From positions 1,240,001 to 1,304,000 of the forward strand of contig OZ245039.1 of NCBI GenBank assembly GCA_965224095.1: a stretch of DNA of 64,000 nucleotides. Direction: 5' to 3'. Shown here in pieces: positions 19,301 to 27,065 of the stretch (position 1 is the first letter of the stretch; the number at the start of each line of letters is the position of its first letter). The notes under the pieces are model-generated. The model did no database searches. It was given only the letters and a program-made list of their open reading frames with translations, and was not told where the DNA came from. Position numbers and translations under genes: made by a program. The stretch comes from JBPEWY01 sp965224095 (lineage in GTDB: Bacteria > Bacteroidota > Bacteroidia > Flavobacteriales > Flavobacteriaceae).

Positions 19301-19881
19301 TGTTTTTCTTCATCTGAGTGGTTAATCAATGTAGCTTTTTTTACAAATCCGTAAACGTTACTGGAATTCCACTGATACCTGAAAGTCAATCCGAGAGTGT
19401 CATTGATCTCTTCGAAAATTACTTTGTTCCCGTAGCTGTTTTTATACAGATTTCTGCGAATTTGATAAACTCCCTCGTATTTATTGGAAAAGGGTTCCCA
19501 GAGAAATGTTTTACCTTCAGCATGCATCTGGATAATGGTCTTACTTCCGGTGATTTCTGCAGACTCCGTAATCTTGTCGTCCGTATAATACGGGAATAAT
19601 GCCATATCGGAATCTTTTCTTCCTGCTGATAAGCCTCCGCTGCTGGAAATAAACATCCAATGGTTAGAATCGCTTACAATGCTCATAAAAAAGGGCCTCA
19701 TGGCATCGTAATTTGCAATTTTATAGTATTTTTCCCCAGCGAAATCAATTAGTTTTCCCTTAATTTCACGGGCCTCAAAAGAAGCTTTTACATTGCCTAT
19801 ATAAATACTTTTTTTATTCATTTCTTCACGTTGATCAGTCAAAGTAGATTTTTGATCGTTTGCTTGTAATACTGTTTGCAT
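16345..19881 (-). CDS. Probable GH149 beta-1,3-oligoglucan phosphorylase
   Basis: A 1178-residue protein with no signal peptide. It has the look of inverting disaccharide-phosphorylase relatives: an N-terminal beta-sandwich region with a DSNHWMFISSSGG segment, then an (alpha/alpha)6 barrel with WNDANNALVGNG and a C-terminal part with YGAFPTDPYSHTPGGKGAQQPGMTGQ. Length, the WNDANNALVGNG motif and the beta-1,3-glucan context match GH149, whose founder from Euglena phosphorolyses beta-1,3-glucan to glucose 1-phosphate. I recall the family rather than having searched it. A cytoplasmic phosphorylase would spare ATP. A second in-frame ATG at 19821 (MNKKSIYIGN) is a plausible alternative start; the first lies 18 bases after the previous stop and is kept. 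Confidence 0.8.
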   Translation of the reverse strand: MQTVLQANDQKSTLTDQREEMNKKSIYIGNVKASFEAREIKGKLIDFAGEKYYKIANYDAMRPFFMSIVSDSNHWMFISSSGGLSAGRKDSDMALFPYYTDDKITESAEITGSKTIIQMHAEGKTFLWEPFSNKYEGVYQIRRNLYKNSYGNKVIFEEINDTLGLTFRYQWNSSNVYGFVKKATLINHSDEEKQLTVLDGIQNILPYGVSEAVQGIRSNLVDAYKKNELETNVGLGIYSLSAIIVDKAEPSEALKATIAWSVGLDGATYLISSRQLNSFRRGKELVQEVDVRAEKGAFFACKKMTLETEKQHQWMIVANVNQSMTGISEISEKIKNEEALFNEIQQDINLGTERLVQLNAASDGLQLTADKLRNVRHFSNTLFNIMRGGIFDNNYQIEKSDFVPYIAKANKKVFKKKEELLLQLPEQFSLEYLRKLADTGEDHNEDKNFKRLCFEYMPLRFSRRHGDPSRPWNKFSINTRSEIDGSKILDYEGNWRDIFQNWEALAHAYPEFIDSMIHKFLNASTFDGYNPYRVTKDGFDWETIEPHDPWSYIGYWGDHQIIYLLKFLEFMEDHFPNKLAGYFNQDIFVYANVPYKIKPYEDILANPKDTIVFDEESERKIIQKRKELGADGALLRDVNYFIYKVNLIEKLLATVMAKVSNFIPEAGIWMNTQRPEWNDANNALVGNGVSMVTLYYLRRFLNFFETIVQNASEDAYPLSMELEEFFINVNRTLQNNTGVLSGKISNTDRKSILDGLGKAGSYYRNRIYKHSFSGDRKEVKKSDLLNFFEVTKKYLDHSIEANKRPDKLYHAYNLMTVENSAEISVSHLPEMLEGQVAVLSSGYISGTDSVELLNSMKNSDLFRPDQYSYLLYPDKILPRFVNKNNISPEQINRSVLLKQLLKDGNARIVEKDSAGNYHFNGTFNNAESLKQALSLLPEKYESLIAKDGAYLLRVFEDTFDHKSFTGRSGTFYGYEGLGSIYWHMVSKLLLSVQEACLQALAHKESEVTIGKLLDHYYEINEGIGVHKSPELYGAFPTDPYSHTPGGKGAQQPGMTGQVKEDILSRFGELGVFVKEGKMLFNPRLLRIGEFLKEPATFTYADVNKNIADIKLNADSLGFTYCQVPIIYRLADQDNLKVIFSDGKSLEFDGLSIDTNTSRKIFQRTGEVQKVEVFFRNKN

Positions 19882-19899
19882 TTTCTCTTAAATACTTTA

Positions 19900-21438
19900 T
19901 CAGGTTCTTACTAAATCATGTTCAATTTGTTCTAACGTTTTTCCTTTAGTTTCCGGAAGTATTTTTAATAACATAAAGAAGCCTGATAACGCAATGGCTC
20001 CGAATATAAAAAAGGTTAAAGCGTTTCCCAGGTTTGATAATTCCCATGGAAAAATTAACTGAACAATCCAACTTATAAACGAGTTGATAAATCCTATAAC
20101 GCCAATGGCGAGTCCCCTATATTTATTGGGAAACAGTTCTGATAACAGCACCCACATAACCGGTCCGAGGGAAAATGCAAAGCATGCAATAAACCCGAGA
20201 ATACCAATTAATACCAGGGTTGCATTCATTTCTGTTGCCGCTTCCAGGATAGCTCCGTCGTTTTTACCATACCCCTGATTTCCCAGGGCTGTTTTCATAT
20301 CTCTTTTAAAAACAACATCGCTATCGTAAACTTTATTTGCGAAGGGTTCCAGTTTATGTGCATTTTCGAATTGAAATTCTGCAATCTCTCCGGCGGTCAA
20401 GGTATAAGTAGCCTGTTTAAATCCATATGCACATAATAGCAGGCTTACCGCTATGCCCGCAATACCGGCTAACAGCAAAGGTCTTCTTCCCACCCTGTCA
20501 ATTAAATACATGGCAACGATGGTAAAAATCACGGTAATGGTACTTAGCAGTACGCCGGAAGAAAAGGCTGCATCGGTTCCAATTCCGGTTTGTTTAAAAA
20601 TAGAAGTTGCATAAAAGTAAACCGCATTAATTCCGGTTATCTGTTGTAAAATTCCCACTACCAATCCGACAACCATAATAAAACGAAGTGCAGGTTTTAG
20701 CAGGTCTTTGATAAAAACCCCGGACTTTTTTTTCTCGGTATCTATATTTTTTTCAATGGATATTATTTCCTGTGCTGCTTTTTCTTCCCCGTGAATTCCG
20801 CGAAGAACGCTTTTAGCTTTTTCAATCTTATTTTTCAGGTATAACCAGCGCGGGCTTTTAGGCACAAAAAACAACGCGGCAAAATACAATAAGGCAGGAA
20901 TCAGTTCGACACCTAACATCCATCTCCATACGTTCTGATCGGTCAGGAAAGAACTTTCAGCCGTATTAAATTTATTAAAGTAGTAGTTGCTTAAAAAAGC
21001 TACAAAAAAGCCCAGTACAATATTCAATTGTTGGATAGCCACTAATTTCCCCCTGTTTTCGGATGTTGAGATCTCAGCGATATAGGTCGGAGCTAAAATC
21101 AAAGCGGCCCCAAACGCCAGTCCGCCTATCATTCTCGCTATATAAAGCATCTCATACGAGGTGGCATAGGCAGAAAATAAAGCCGAAACGGCATACAGAA
21201 ATGCAACGGCCAGTAATATTTTCTTTCTTCCGATAATATCGCTAAGTCTTCCTGAAAAGAGCATGGCAATCATAGCGGCAAAAGAAGGTGAACTAACCAC
21301 CCATCCGGATTGCCCGTCGCTTAAATTAAACTCCGGCCCGGCATAATTCATCACGCCGGAAATAATGCCTGCATCAAATCCAAACAAAAACCCGCCCAGG
21401 GATACCACAAATGCTATGAAGACTAATTTTTTCGACAT
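19900..21438 (-). CDS. MFS sugar porter (glucose/xylose type)
   Basis: A 512-residue, 12-segment sugar porter. The diagnostic motifs are all present: GFLFGFDAGIISGVMNY in segment 1, SGRLSDIIGRKK in the first loop, QQITGINAVYFYAT in segment 7, DRVGRRPLLL and the C-terminal PETKGKTLEQIE. These place it with XylE/GLUT-like proton:sugar symporters. A hydrophilic insert of ~55 residues (around residues 345-400) is larger than in XylE and is a feature of some Bacteroidota members. Its place directly before the phosphorylase gene suggests that it brings in glucose freed by GH3 or GH30. The locus thus has two inner-membrane sugar carriers of different families. Confidence 0.93.
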   Translation of the reverse strand: MSKKLVFIAFVVSLGGFLFGFDAGIISGVMNYAGPEFNLSDGQSGWVVSSPSFAAMIAMLFSGRLSDIIGRKKILLAVAFLYAVSALFSAYATSYEMLYIARMIGGLAFGAALILAPTYIAEISTSENRGKLVAIQQLNIVLGFFVAFLSNYYFNKFNTAESSFLTDQNVWRWMLGVELIPALLYFAALFFVPKSPRWLYLKNKIEKAKSVLRGIHGEEKAAQEIISIEKNIDTEKKKSGVFIKDLLKPALRFIMVVGLVVGILQQITGINAVYFYATSIFKQTGIGTDAAFSSGVLLSTITVIFTIVAMYLIDRVGRRPLLLAGIAGIAVSLLLCAYGFKQATYTLTAGEIAEFQFENAHKLEPFANKVYDSDVVFKRDMKTALGNQGYGKNDGAILEAATEMNATLVLIGILGFIACFAFSLGPVMWVLLSELFPNKYRGLAIGVIGFINSFISWIVQLIFPWELSNLGNALTFFIFGAIALSGFFMLLKILPETKGKTLEQIEHDLVRT

Positions 21439-21452
21439 AAAAATTTAAGTGC

Positions 21453-22553
21453 TTATTGATAAACTCTTACATAGTCTATTTCCATGACGGCTTCTGAGAA
21501 GTTAGGGTCTGCTGTTCCGCCTAAATCTCCTTCCATGGCGATATTTAGAATAATAAAAAAGTCTTTATTAAATGGTAGATTATCATTTAAATCGATTTGA
21601 TAATACGGTACATCATCAACAAACATTTTAATAAAAGTTGGCGTCCACTCCATAGAATAAATATGAAACTCCGATGACGCATTTAAGAGCCCGGTTTCCA
21701 ATCCGTAACTCGCATTACTTTGTGTGGTGTTATCATACCAGTGGCAGGTAGCCAAAACTTTATTCTTATCCCAACCTGTTTGTTCCATAATATCAATTTC
21801 CCCACAAGCCGGCCAGCCAACGGTATTAATATTAGCACCCAATAACCATATTGCGGGCCAGGTACCATTTTCGGCTGGTAATTTTGCTCTTACATCTACC
21901 CTTCCATAAGTAAAGTTGAATTTGTTTTGTGTATTTAACCTTGCTGAAGTAAAATGCTTTGTGCTTCCCTGGAAGGTGTATGTTTCCTTTTTTGCCACAA
22001 TTTTAAGCGTACCGTTAGATACATAAGCATTATCTGTTCTATCGGTATAATGTTGAGTTTCATTATTCCACCAACTTCCATTATTTGGTGGCACAGTCTC
22101 GGCAAACCAGTTTGCTGAAGAAACTGCTCCATCCACATCAAACTCATCTGACCAAAGCACCGTAGGGTTTCCATCATCTACCAATACTTCTACATTTTGA
22201 AATGTACTTATTGAGTGTCCGGTGCTTGAAAAAGCAAAAACAGTAACTACATAGCTGTTAATGCCAGGCTCGGTAAACTCAAAATCCACACTTCCATTGA
22301 TACTTTCCTGCTCGTTGGTATTATTAAATTTAAATTTATAATTAACCGCATTGATTGCTGATGCAACGCATTGTATTTTTCCGGATCCATCACCGTATTG
22401 ATTATCAGCATCAGCTCCTACAAGCGTTATGGTTAAATTTAAATTCGCTGGCATAATTACCTCTGGTTCCGGCGTTGGAGGTATGGGGTCGTCTCCTCCA
22501 CCAGAACAGGCAAGTAGCATAACACTTAAACATAAAATACCTCGCTTTAACAT
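21453..22553 (-). CDS. GH16 laminarinase lipoprotein with N-terminal PKD domain
   Basis: A 366-residue lipoprotein (LLAC, Cys16). After an acidic, Pro-rich stretch (SGGGDDPIPPTPEPE) comes a PKD-like domain (~38-125) and then a GH16 beta-jelly-roll (~130-366). The catalytic motif GEIDIMEQTG gives nucleophile Glu252, Asp254 and acid/base Glu257; WPAIWLLG and HIYSMEWTP are further GH16 landmarks. The layout fits GH16_3-type endo-beta-1,3-glucanases. The acidic residues near the cysteine suggest surface display, where an endo-enzyme is needed. The PKD domain is closely similar to that of the binding lipoprotein upstream. The gene is separated from that neighbour by a 10-bp hairpin at 22572-22598. 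Confidence 0.95.
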   Translation of the reverse strand: MLKRGILCLSVMLLACSGGGDDPIPPTPEPEVIMPANLNLTITLVGADADNQYGDGSGKIQCVASAINAVNYKFKFNNTNEQESINGSVDFEFTEPGINSYVVTVFAFSSTGHSISTFQNVEVLVDDGNPTVLWSDEFDVDGAVSSANWFAETVPPNNGSWWNNETQHYTDRTDNAYVSNGTLKIVAKKETYTFQGSTKHFTSARLNTQNKFNFTYGRVDVRAKLPAENGTWPAIWLLGANINTVGWPACGEIDIMEQTGWDKNKVLATCHWYDNTTQSNASYGLETGLLNASSEFHIYSMEWTPTFIKMFVDDVPYYQIDLNDNLPFNKDFFIILNIAMEGDLGGTADPNFSEAVMEIDYVRVYQ

Positions 22554-22571
22554 GGAATCCCTTTTTTACAA

Positions 22572-22598
22572 AGAAGGAGTACGTTACATACTCCTTCT
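22572..22598 (-). repeat. Intercistronic hairpin between binding lipoprotein and GH16 genes
   Basis: AGAAGGAGTA (22572-22581) and TACTCCTTCT (22589-22598) form a perfect 10-bp inverted repeat with a 7-base loop. On the transcribed minus strand it is followed by an A-rich, not T-rich, stretch, so it is not a standard intrinsic terminator. It begins ~26 bases beyond the upstream stop and ends ~19 bases before the GH16 start. It may stabilise the susC-to-binding-protein part of the transcript or act as a weak attenuator. Confidence 0.6.
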
Positions 22599-22624
22599 AT
22601 AGTGACTAATTCAAAATAACTAGT

Positions 22625-23503
22625 TTATTCAGCGACTAAAATTGCAAACCATCCCAAACCATCCAATCCAACAGTCATTAATTTCATTTCATTAGCACTT
22701 CTTGATAAGATTTTATACTTGTGATCTCCTCCCACGTAAAATCCGTGGTAGCCAATTCCGGAAAAAGACAGTGTTTCCTGTCCTCCGGGAGCCGTTAAGG
22801 TATATGTTCCCGAATAATCATCTAATGGATAGTTTTCGTATTCATTATCTCCGTTAGGCGTTAATCCCGGATCGCCAAGATCCTGATTCATGGGGTTTAC
22901 CTGTCCGTATCCGGTTGCATTTGTAATATGCGAATACGTACCGTCGGAATTAAAAACCCATCTATCGTCGTAAGCACCTTTCCCATCTTTATCATTTGGC
23001 GAAGCTGCCCACCAAATCGGGTCAACAGCATCTGCCGGACCTACACCAAAGTGCCCTGGCGCTTCTGCTTTTAGTCTCCATGTTCTCGATCCGCTGCCAT
23101 AAAGCATTTCCACAAGATCTGCTGGAGGGTCGTACAGTGAAAGCACATCCACTTCAACAGTTCTGCTCGACGAAGCCCCTCCTGTTCCAAATGCAATTAC
23201 GGTAACCACGTATGTATTTGTTCCCAACAGTGTAAAATCGTGAGATACTTTACCGTTTTCTGCTAATTTAGTTTCTCCCTGAATGATATAATGAAAGGCT
23301 ATTGCATTGTCGGCAGTTGCCGAAAAATTTACCGTTCCACTACCATCTCCGTTTGGATTGCCGGCATCGGCACCAACTTTATCAATTTGAATTTGAATAT
23401 TTGACGGTGCCACAAGATCTCCTACCGCAACATCATCTTCCTGGCAACCGAACAACAGGGCTAATACCAGAAAAATTCCAATACTATATTTTAAGTTTTT
23501 CAT
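22625..23503 (-). CDS. Surface glycan-binding lipoprotein with PKD domain (292 aa)
   Basis: A 292-residue lipoprotein (LFGC, Cys20) followed by the acidic signal QEDD, pointing to the cell surface. Residues ~35-125 are a PKD-like domain that shares the GADAxNxxGDGSG start and the xYVVTVxAFxxxG end with the GH16 enzyme. Residues ~135-292 begin GSRTWRLKAEAPGHFGVGP and form a Trp-rich beta domain related to the repeats of the next protein. No catalytic pair is evident. Position right after susC/susD and the larger binding protein makes it a likely accessory glucan-binding protein, in the role of SusE/SusF. Direct evidence of binding is lacking. Confidence 0.85.
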   Translation of the reverse strand: MKNLKYSIGIFLVLALLFGCQEDDVAVGDLVAPSNIQIQIDKVGADAGNPNGDGSGTVNFSATADNAIAFHYIIQGETKLAENGKVSHDFTLLGTNTYVVTVIAFGTGGASSSRTVEVDVLSLYDPPADLVEMLYGSGSRTWRLKAEAPGHFGVGPADAVDPIWWAASPNDKDGKGAYDDRWVFNSDGTYSHITNATGYGQVNPMNQDLGDPGLTPNGDNEYENYPLDDYSGTYTLTAPGGQETLSFSGIGYHGFYVGGDHKYKILSRSANEMKLMTVGLDGLGWFAILVAE

Positions 23504-23518
23504 AATAAATTCCTTTAA

Positions 23519-25591
23519 TTACTTAACAAGTTTATAAGTCCAAAATACTCCCGAACCTGCTTCAATAACTACTGTTATTGTATTACTATCAACAAAGCTA
23601 ATATCATAAGTAATGGCATTTGGCACAGCTACATTAGGCAATTCCCCATTGTTATTTGCTTTGGGGAGCCCCAAATAAGCCCCTAGACCATTCAGCATTA
23701 CGGTTCCTGCTCCTTCGTCGTAGAAATAGGAATAAGTTCCTGTTCCGTCATGAGGTGCAACGGGCGGCCCGCATTGATCGGAGCCCACACCCTGCCAGGT
23801 TTCCAACCAGGTTTCAGACCCGAGAACATTACTAAACGATCCGTCTGAACCAAAAACATAATCGTCATCGAAATAACAAGCTCTATCTATTACAGTCTGA
23901 GCATCACTGGTCCACCAGTCTCCATTATTTGGAGCGGGTCCTACTTTTAAGGCCCCTGCTTCCGGTGCTAATTTCCAGGTTCCCACCAACGGAGAAACAT
24001 ATCTTATTAATTTATAAGACCAGAATACTCCGGAGCCAGCTTCTATTACCACATTCATGGTATTATTATTATCCGTAAGCGTAACATTGTAAGTAATTGA
24101 AGCCGGAACCCCAACATTTGGCAGTTCTCCCGCATTATTTGCTTTAGGAAGTCCTAAATAGGATCCTGTTCCATTTAAGGTAACCGTACCGGCATTATCA
24201 TCGTAAACAAATGTAGCTGCCGTGTTTCCGTCATGAGGAGCAACAGGTGTTCCGCATTGGTCAGACCCTACACCCTGCCAGGTTTCCAACCAGGTTTCAG
24301 CTCCCAGAACATTTTTAAACGATCCGTCTAAACCAAAGAAATAAATATCATCAAAATAACATGCTCTATCAATTACGGTTTGAGCATCACTTGTCCACCA
24401 GTCTCCATTATTTGGGGCGGGCCCTACTTTTAAGGCACCGGCCTCCGGAGCTAGTTTCCAGGTTCCCTCCAGTCCTGAGGCGGGTTCCGGAGCTTTCCAG
24501 AAATAAATATTATCTATAAAAACAGTTCCTGCGGCCCAGGGTGTACCAACAAACTTGAGTTGAAACAAATCTGCAAGCGTTAATCCCTGATCTGTATAAT
24601 CTGACAGAGGAATATCTATACTGGTCCATTCATCGGCAGTTAACGGCACCGTAACAGGTCTTTCATCCGGACCTGGTCTTATGGCCGATACCTCTAAATC
24701 GGTTACATCTGTTGTCCAAACATCCAAATGTAAGAACTCCATATTAGACGCATCTATTTGCTCACCGAAATCTATTCCCTGGTAGCTTAAGTTTATATAT
24801 TGTAACATTTCGTCTCCGTTAAGATCGAATGTCGTCCAACTACTTCCTTGTCCTCCCTGTCCCCAATCCGGGAAATAATCCGGATTTGACAGCGCTACCG
24901 TGTAAGCAGATCCGTAAACACCAATTACATCCTGAGCTCCTCTTGCCGGAGGCGTTGGTGCTGATGCTATGGGCTGTAAAATTTCAGTTACTTCAAAATC
25001 GGCTGTGTATTCTGTGGTTTCCAAAGCAGCTCCCATCACAATAACCGAAATGGTATACGTACCAGGTTCGGCATAAACATAGGATATTGTATCTCCGATA
25101 TTTGCTGATTTGGGATCGCTACCATCTCCAAAGTCCACTTCGTAAGTAATTGCAAAATCGGCAGTTACGGTAACGTTTAGCTGCTTAGATACAGCCTGGT
25201 CGTTTTCAATGGTAACATCCAAATTTTCAGGAGCATTAAAAGAAACTACCAACTCCTGCGATATTTGAGCTTTTAGCCCTGTTAATCCAACGGCTTCTAT
25301 TTGTACCGTGTATGTACCTTCCGCATAGGTGTGATCTATGCTTTCTCCCTGAGCAACCGTTCCCGGAGCTTCGGTTTCATCGCCAAAAGTAATATTAAAC
25401 GATACCGCCCCTTCAGCACTCGGGGTAATGGTAACCAAACCGGTATTGTCCTGAGTTACTTGAAAAAGCGCTGAAACATTAGTAGGTGGTGTTACTTTTT
25501 TTACAAAATCCAGATTGTTATCATCTTCTGAACAATTAGCAAAGAAAAGTAATATTACCCCTAAGCTTACTATATATTTTATTGTTTTCAT
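23519..25591 (-). CDS. Surface glycan-binding lipoprotein with PKD domains and duplicated C-terminal module (690 aa)
   Basis: A 690-residue lipoprotein (FANC, Cys20, then SEDDNN). Domains in order: two PKD-like domains (~38-117 and ~120-205, with DFGDGSDP in the second), a jelly-roll-like carbohydrate-binding region (~210-370, ending VFIDNIYFWK), and two near-identical ~155-residue modules (~376-530 and ~537-690), both starting GTWKLAPEAGALKVGP. No hydrolase motif is visible. It lies directly downstream of susD, the usual place of SusE/F-type surface glycan-binding proteins. The modules are rich in Trp and Tyr, as expected of a sugar platform, and each has two cysteines (RACYFDD, SDQCG) that could pair. 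Confidence 0.87.
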   Translation of the reverse strand: MKTIKYIVSLGVILLFFANCSEDDNNLDFVKKVTPPTNVSALFQVTQDNTGLVTITPSAEGAVSFNITFGDETEAPGTVAQGESIDHTYAEGTYTVQIEAVGLTGLKAQISQELVVSFNAPENLDVTIENDQAVSKQLNVTVTADFAITYEVDFGDGSDPKSANIGDTISYVYAEPGTYTISVIVMGAALETTEYTADFEVTEILQPIASAPTPPARGAQDVIGVYGSAYTVALSNPDYFPDWGQGGQGSSWTTFDLNGDEMLQYINLSYQGIDFGEQIDASNMEFLHLDVWTTDVTDLEVSAIRPGPDERPVTVPLTADEWTSIDIPLSDYTDQGLTLADLFQLKFVGTPWAAGTVFIDNIYFWKAPEPASGLEGTWKLAPEAGALKVGPAPNNGDWWTSDAQTVIDRACYFDDIYFFGLDGSFKNVLGAETWLETWQGVGSDQCGTPVAPHDGNTAATFVYDDNAGTVTLNGTGSYLGLPKANNAGELPNVGVPASITYNVTLTDNNNTMNVVIEAGSGVFWSYKLIRYVSPLVGTWKLAPEAGALKVGPAPNNGDWWTSDAQTVIDRACYFDDDYVFGSDGSFSNVLGSETWLETWQGVGSDQCGPPVAPHDGTGTYSYFYDEGAGTVMLNGLGAYLGLPKANNNGELPNVAVPNAITYDISFVDSNTITVVIEAGSGVFWTYKLVK
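23522..24466 (-). repeat. Tandem in-gene duplication of a ~160-codon module
   Basis: Two copies of a ~480-base unit, ~23522-23985 and ~24004-24466, encode modules with the first 40 residues identical and most of the rest conserved. They lie at the 3' end of the 690-residue binding-protein gene. Codons differ at silent positions (for example the DNA for GTWKLAPEAG), so the copies are not brand new. Confidence 0.9.
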
Positions 25592-25607
25592 ATTGTCAAT
25601 TTTTATT

Positions 25608-27056
25608 TTAGTATCCAGGGTTTTGTTCCCATCTATTTCCTGCTAATTGTATTTCTATAGCTGGAATAGGAAATAATTCGTGTTTCCCTGCTACAAATCC
25701 ATCGATTTCTTGCGCAGCTCTTCCCGTTCTAACCAAATCGAAAAAACGGTGTCCTTCTCCCACTAACTCTACACGACGTTCGTTGTAAATAGCATCCGTT
25801 AAATTTGCTCCTGTTAGCGAAATATCACCTAAGCCAGCTCTATTTCTAACTCGGTTTAAGTACTGTTGAGCTCTCGCATCGCTAATCCCTCCTCTGTTTA
25901 AAGCTTCCGCAGCCATTAATAAAACATCTGCAAATCGAATTGCTCTGTAGTTATTAGGGTTCGTTAAATTGGCGTCTCCCGTGTTTAAATCACCCTGACG
26001 TGAAATATATTTTCTGTTAAAATACCCCGTATGCTCAAATCCTGTAGAAAAAGTTGCTCCGGTACTTGCCGCCCATGCATCAATATCTAAAATAGCTACG
26101 TCTTTTCTGAGGTCTCCATCTTCAAAAGCATCAACAACTTCCTGTACCGGCACATTGAAACTAAATCCGGATTCAAATACCGGTCCCGTATAATTTCTAA
26201 TTCCATTAAAGCCAACCGCAACATTTCCTTCACTACATTGTAAGCATCCAAAACCGGCACCCTCCAGGTCTGAGTACTGTACTTCGAACACAGACTCTAT
26301 GTTGTTTTCATTATCATTTTCAAACAATGTGCTGTAATCTGCTACCAAATCATATGGTCCGTTGTTTATTACATCTTCCAAAACAGTTGCTGCTTCGGTA
26401 AACTTATCCTGATACAAATAGGCTTTACCCAGCAATGCCTGTGCAGCACCTTTGGTAACTCTACCTACTTCATTTTGCACATAGGGTAAATTAGCCGCTG
26501 CATAAATTAAATCGGCTTCTATCTGAGCATAGATTTCTGATTTCGGAGTTCTATCAATGCTAAACTGATCTCCAAACTGAATGCGTTTGTCTACCAGAAA
26601 AGGAACATCTCCAAACCATTTCACCAATTCGAAATTATAATAAGCTCTTAAAAATCTGGCTTGTGCCAGTACTCCTTCTTTTCCCGGAAAATCGGTTTTA
26701 TCCTGAAATTCCAGAATAAAGTTCGCCCGATTTACAGCTCCATACATCCAATTCCAGATATCTCTTAAATTAGCATTAATAGGTGTATGAATCATATCGT
26801 CTATTTCCTGAAATCCTATAACATCTGTGGCGCTTTCTCCACCACAAAGTGTATTATCTGATGCAATCTCTCCCAGCATTACATTTACGTATGTAGATTG
26901 AAGGCCATCGTATGCTCCTATCAATGCTTTTTGATAATCTTCTTCCGTATTGAAAAAATCTTCAGAGTTTTGATCTTGAGAATCTACATTTATAAAATCA
27001 TCACTACATGAAAACATTAGCAAGGAAATAATGAGTGTATATTTAATATTTTTCAT
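25608..27056 (-). CDS. SusD-like outer-membrane glycan-binding lipoprotein
   Basis: A 482-residue RagB/SusD-family lipoprotein. The lipobox Cys17 is followed by SDDF, which matches the Bacteroidota surface-export consensus well. Typical features are EDYQKALIGAYDGL near the N-terminus, the TPR-rich helical region (ARFLRAYYNFELVKWFGDVP, AAQALLGKAYLYQDKF) and the C-terminal NERRVELVGEGHRFFDLVRTG. SusD proteins cap the SusC barrel and deliver oligosaccharide to it. The gene lies nine bases after susC and 16 before the large binding protein, so the three form the import complex core. Confidence 0.97.
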   Translation of the reverse strand: MKNIKYTLIISLLMFSCSDDFINVDSQDQNSEDFFNTEEDYQKALIGAYDGLQSTYVNVMLGEIASDNTLCGGESATDVIGFQEIDDMIHTPINANLRDIWNWMYGAVNRANFILEFQDKTDFPGKEGVLAQARFLRAYYNFELVKWFGDVPFLVDKRIQFGDQFSIDRTPKSEIYAQIEADLIYAAANLPYVQNEVGRVTKGAAQALLGKAYLYQDKFTEAATVLEDVINNGPYDLVADYSTLFENDNENNIESVFEVQYSDLEGAGFGCLQCSEGNVAVGFNGIRNYTGPVFESGFSFNVPVQEVVDAFEDGDLRKDVAILDIDAWAASTGATFSTGFEHTGYFNRKYISRQGDLNTGDANLTNPNNYRAIRFADVLLMAAEALNRGGISDARAQQYLNRVRNRAGLGDISLTGANLTDAIYNERRVELVGEGHRFFDLVRTGRAAQEIDGFVAGKHELFPIPAIEIQLAGNRWEQNPGY

Positions 27057-27065
27057 AATTCTGAT

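Noticed and set aside
22561..22600. Hairpin before GH16 as a normal Rho-independent terminator
   Set aside because: On the transcribed strand no T-run follows the stem, and the genes on both sides belong to one pathway on one strand.
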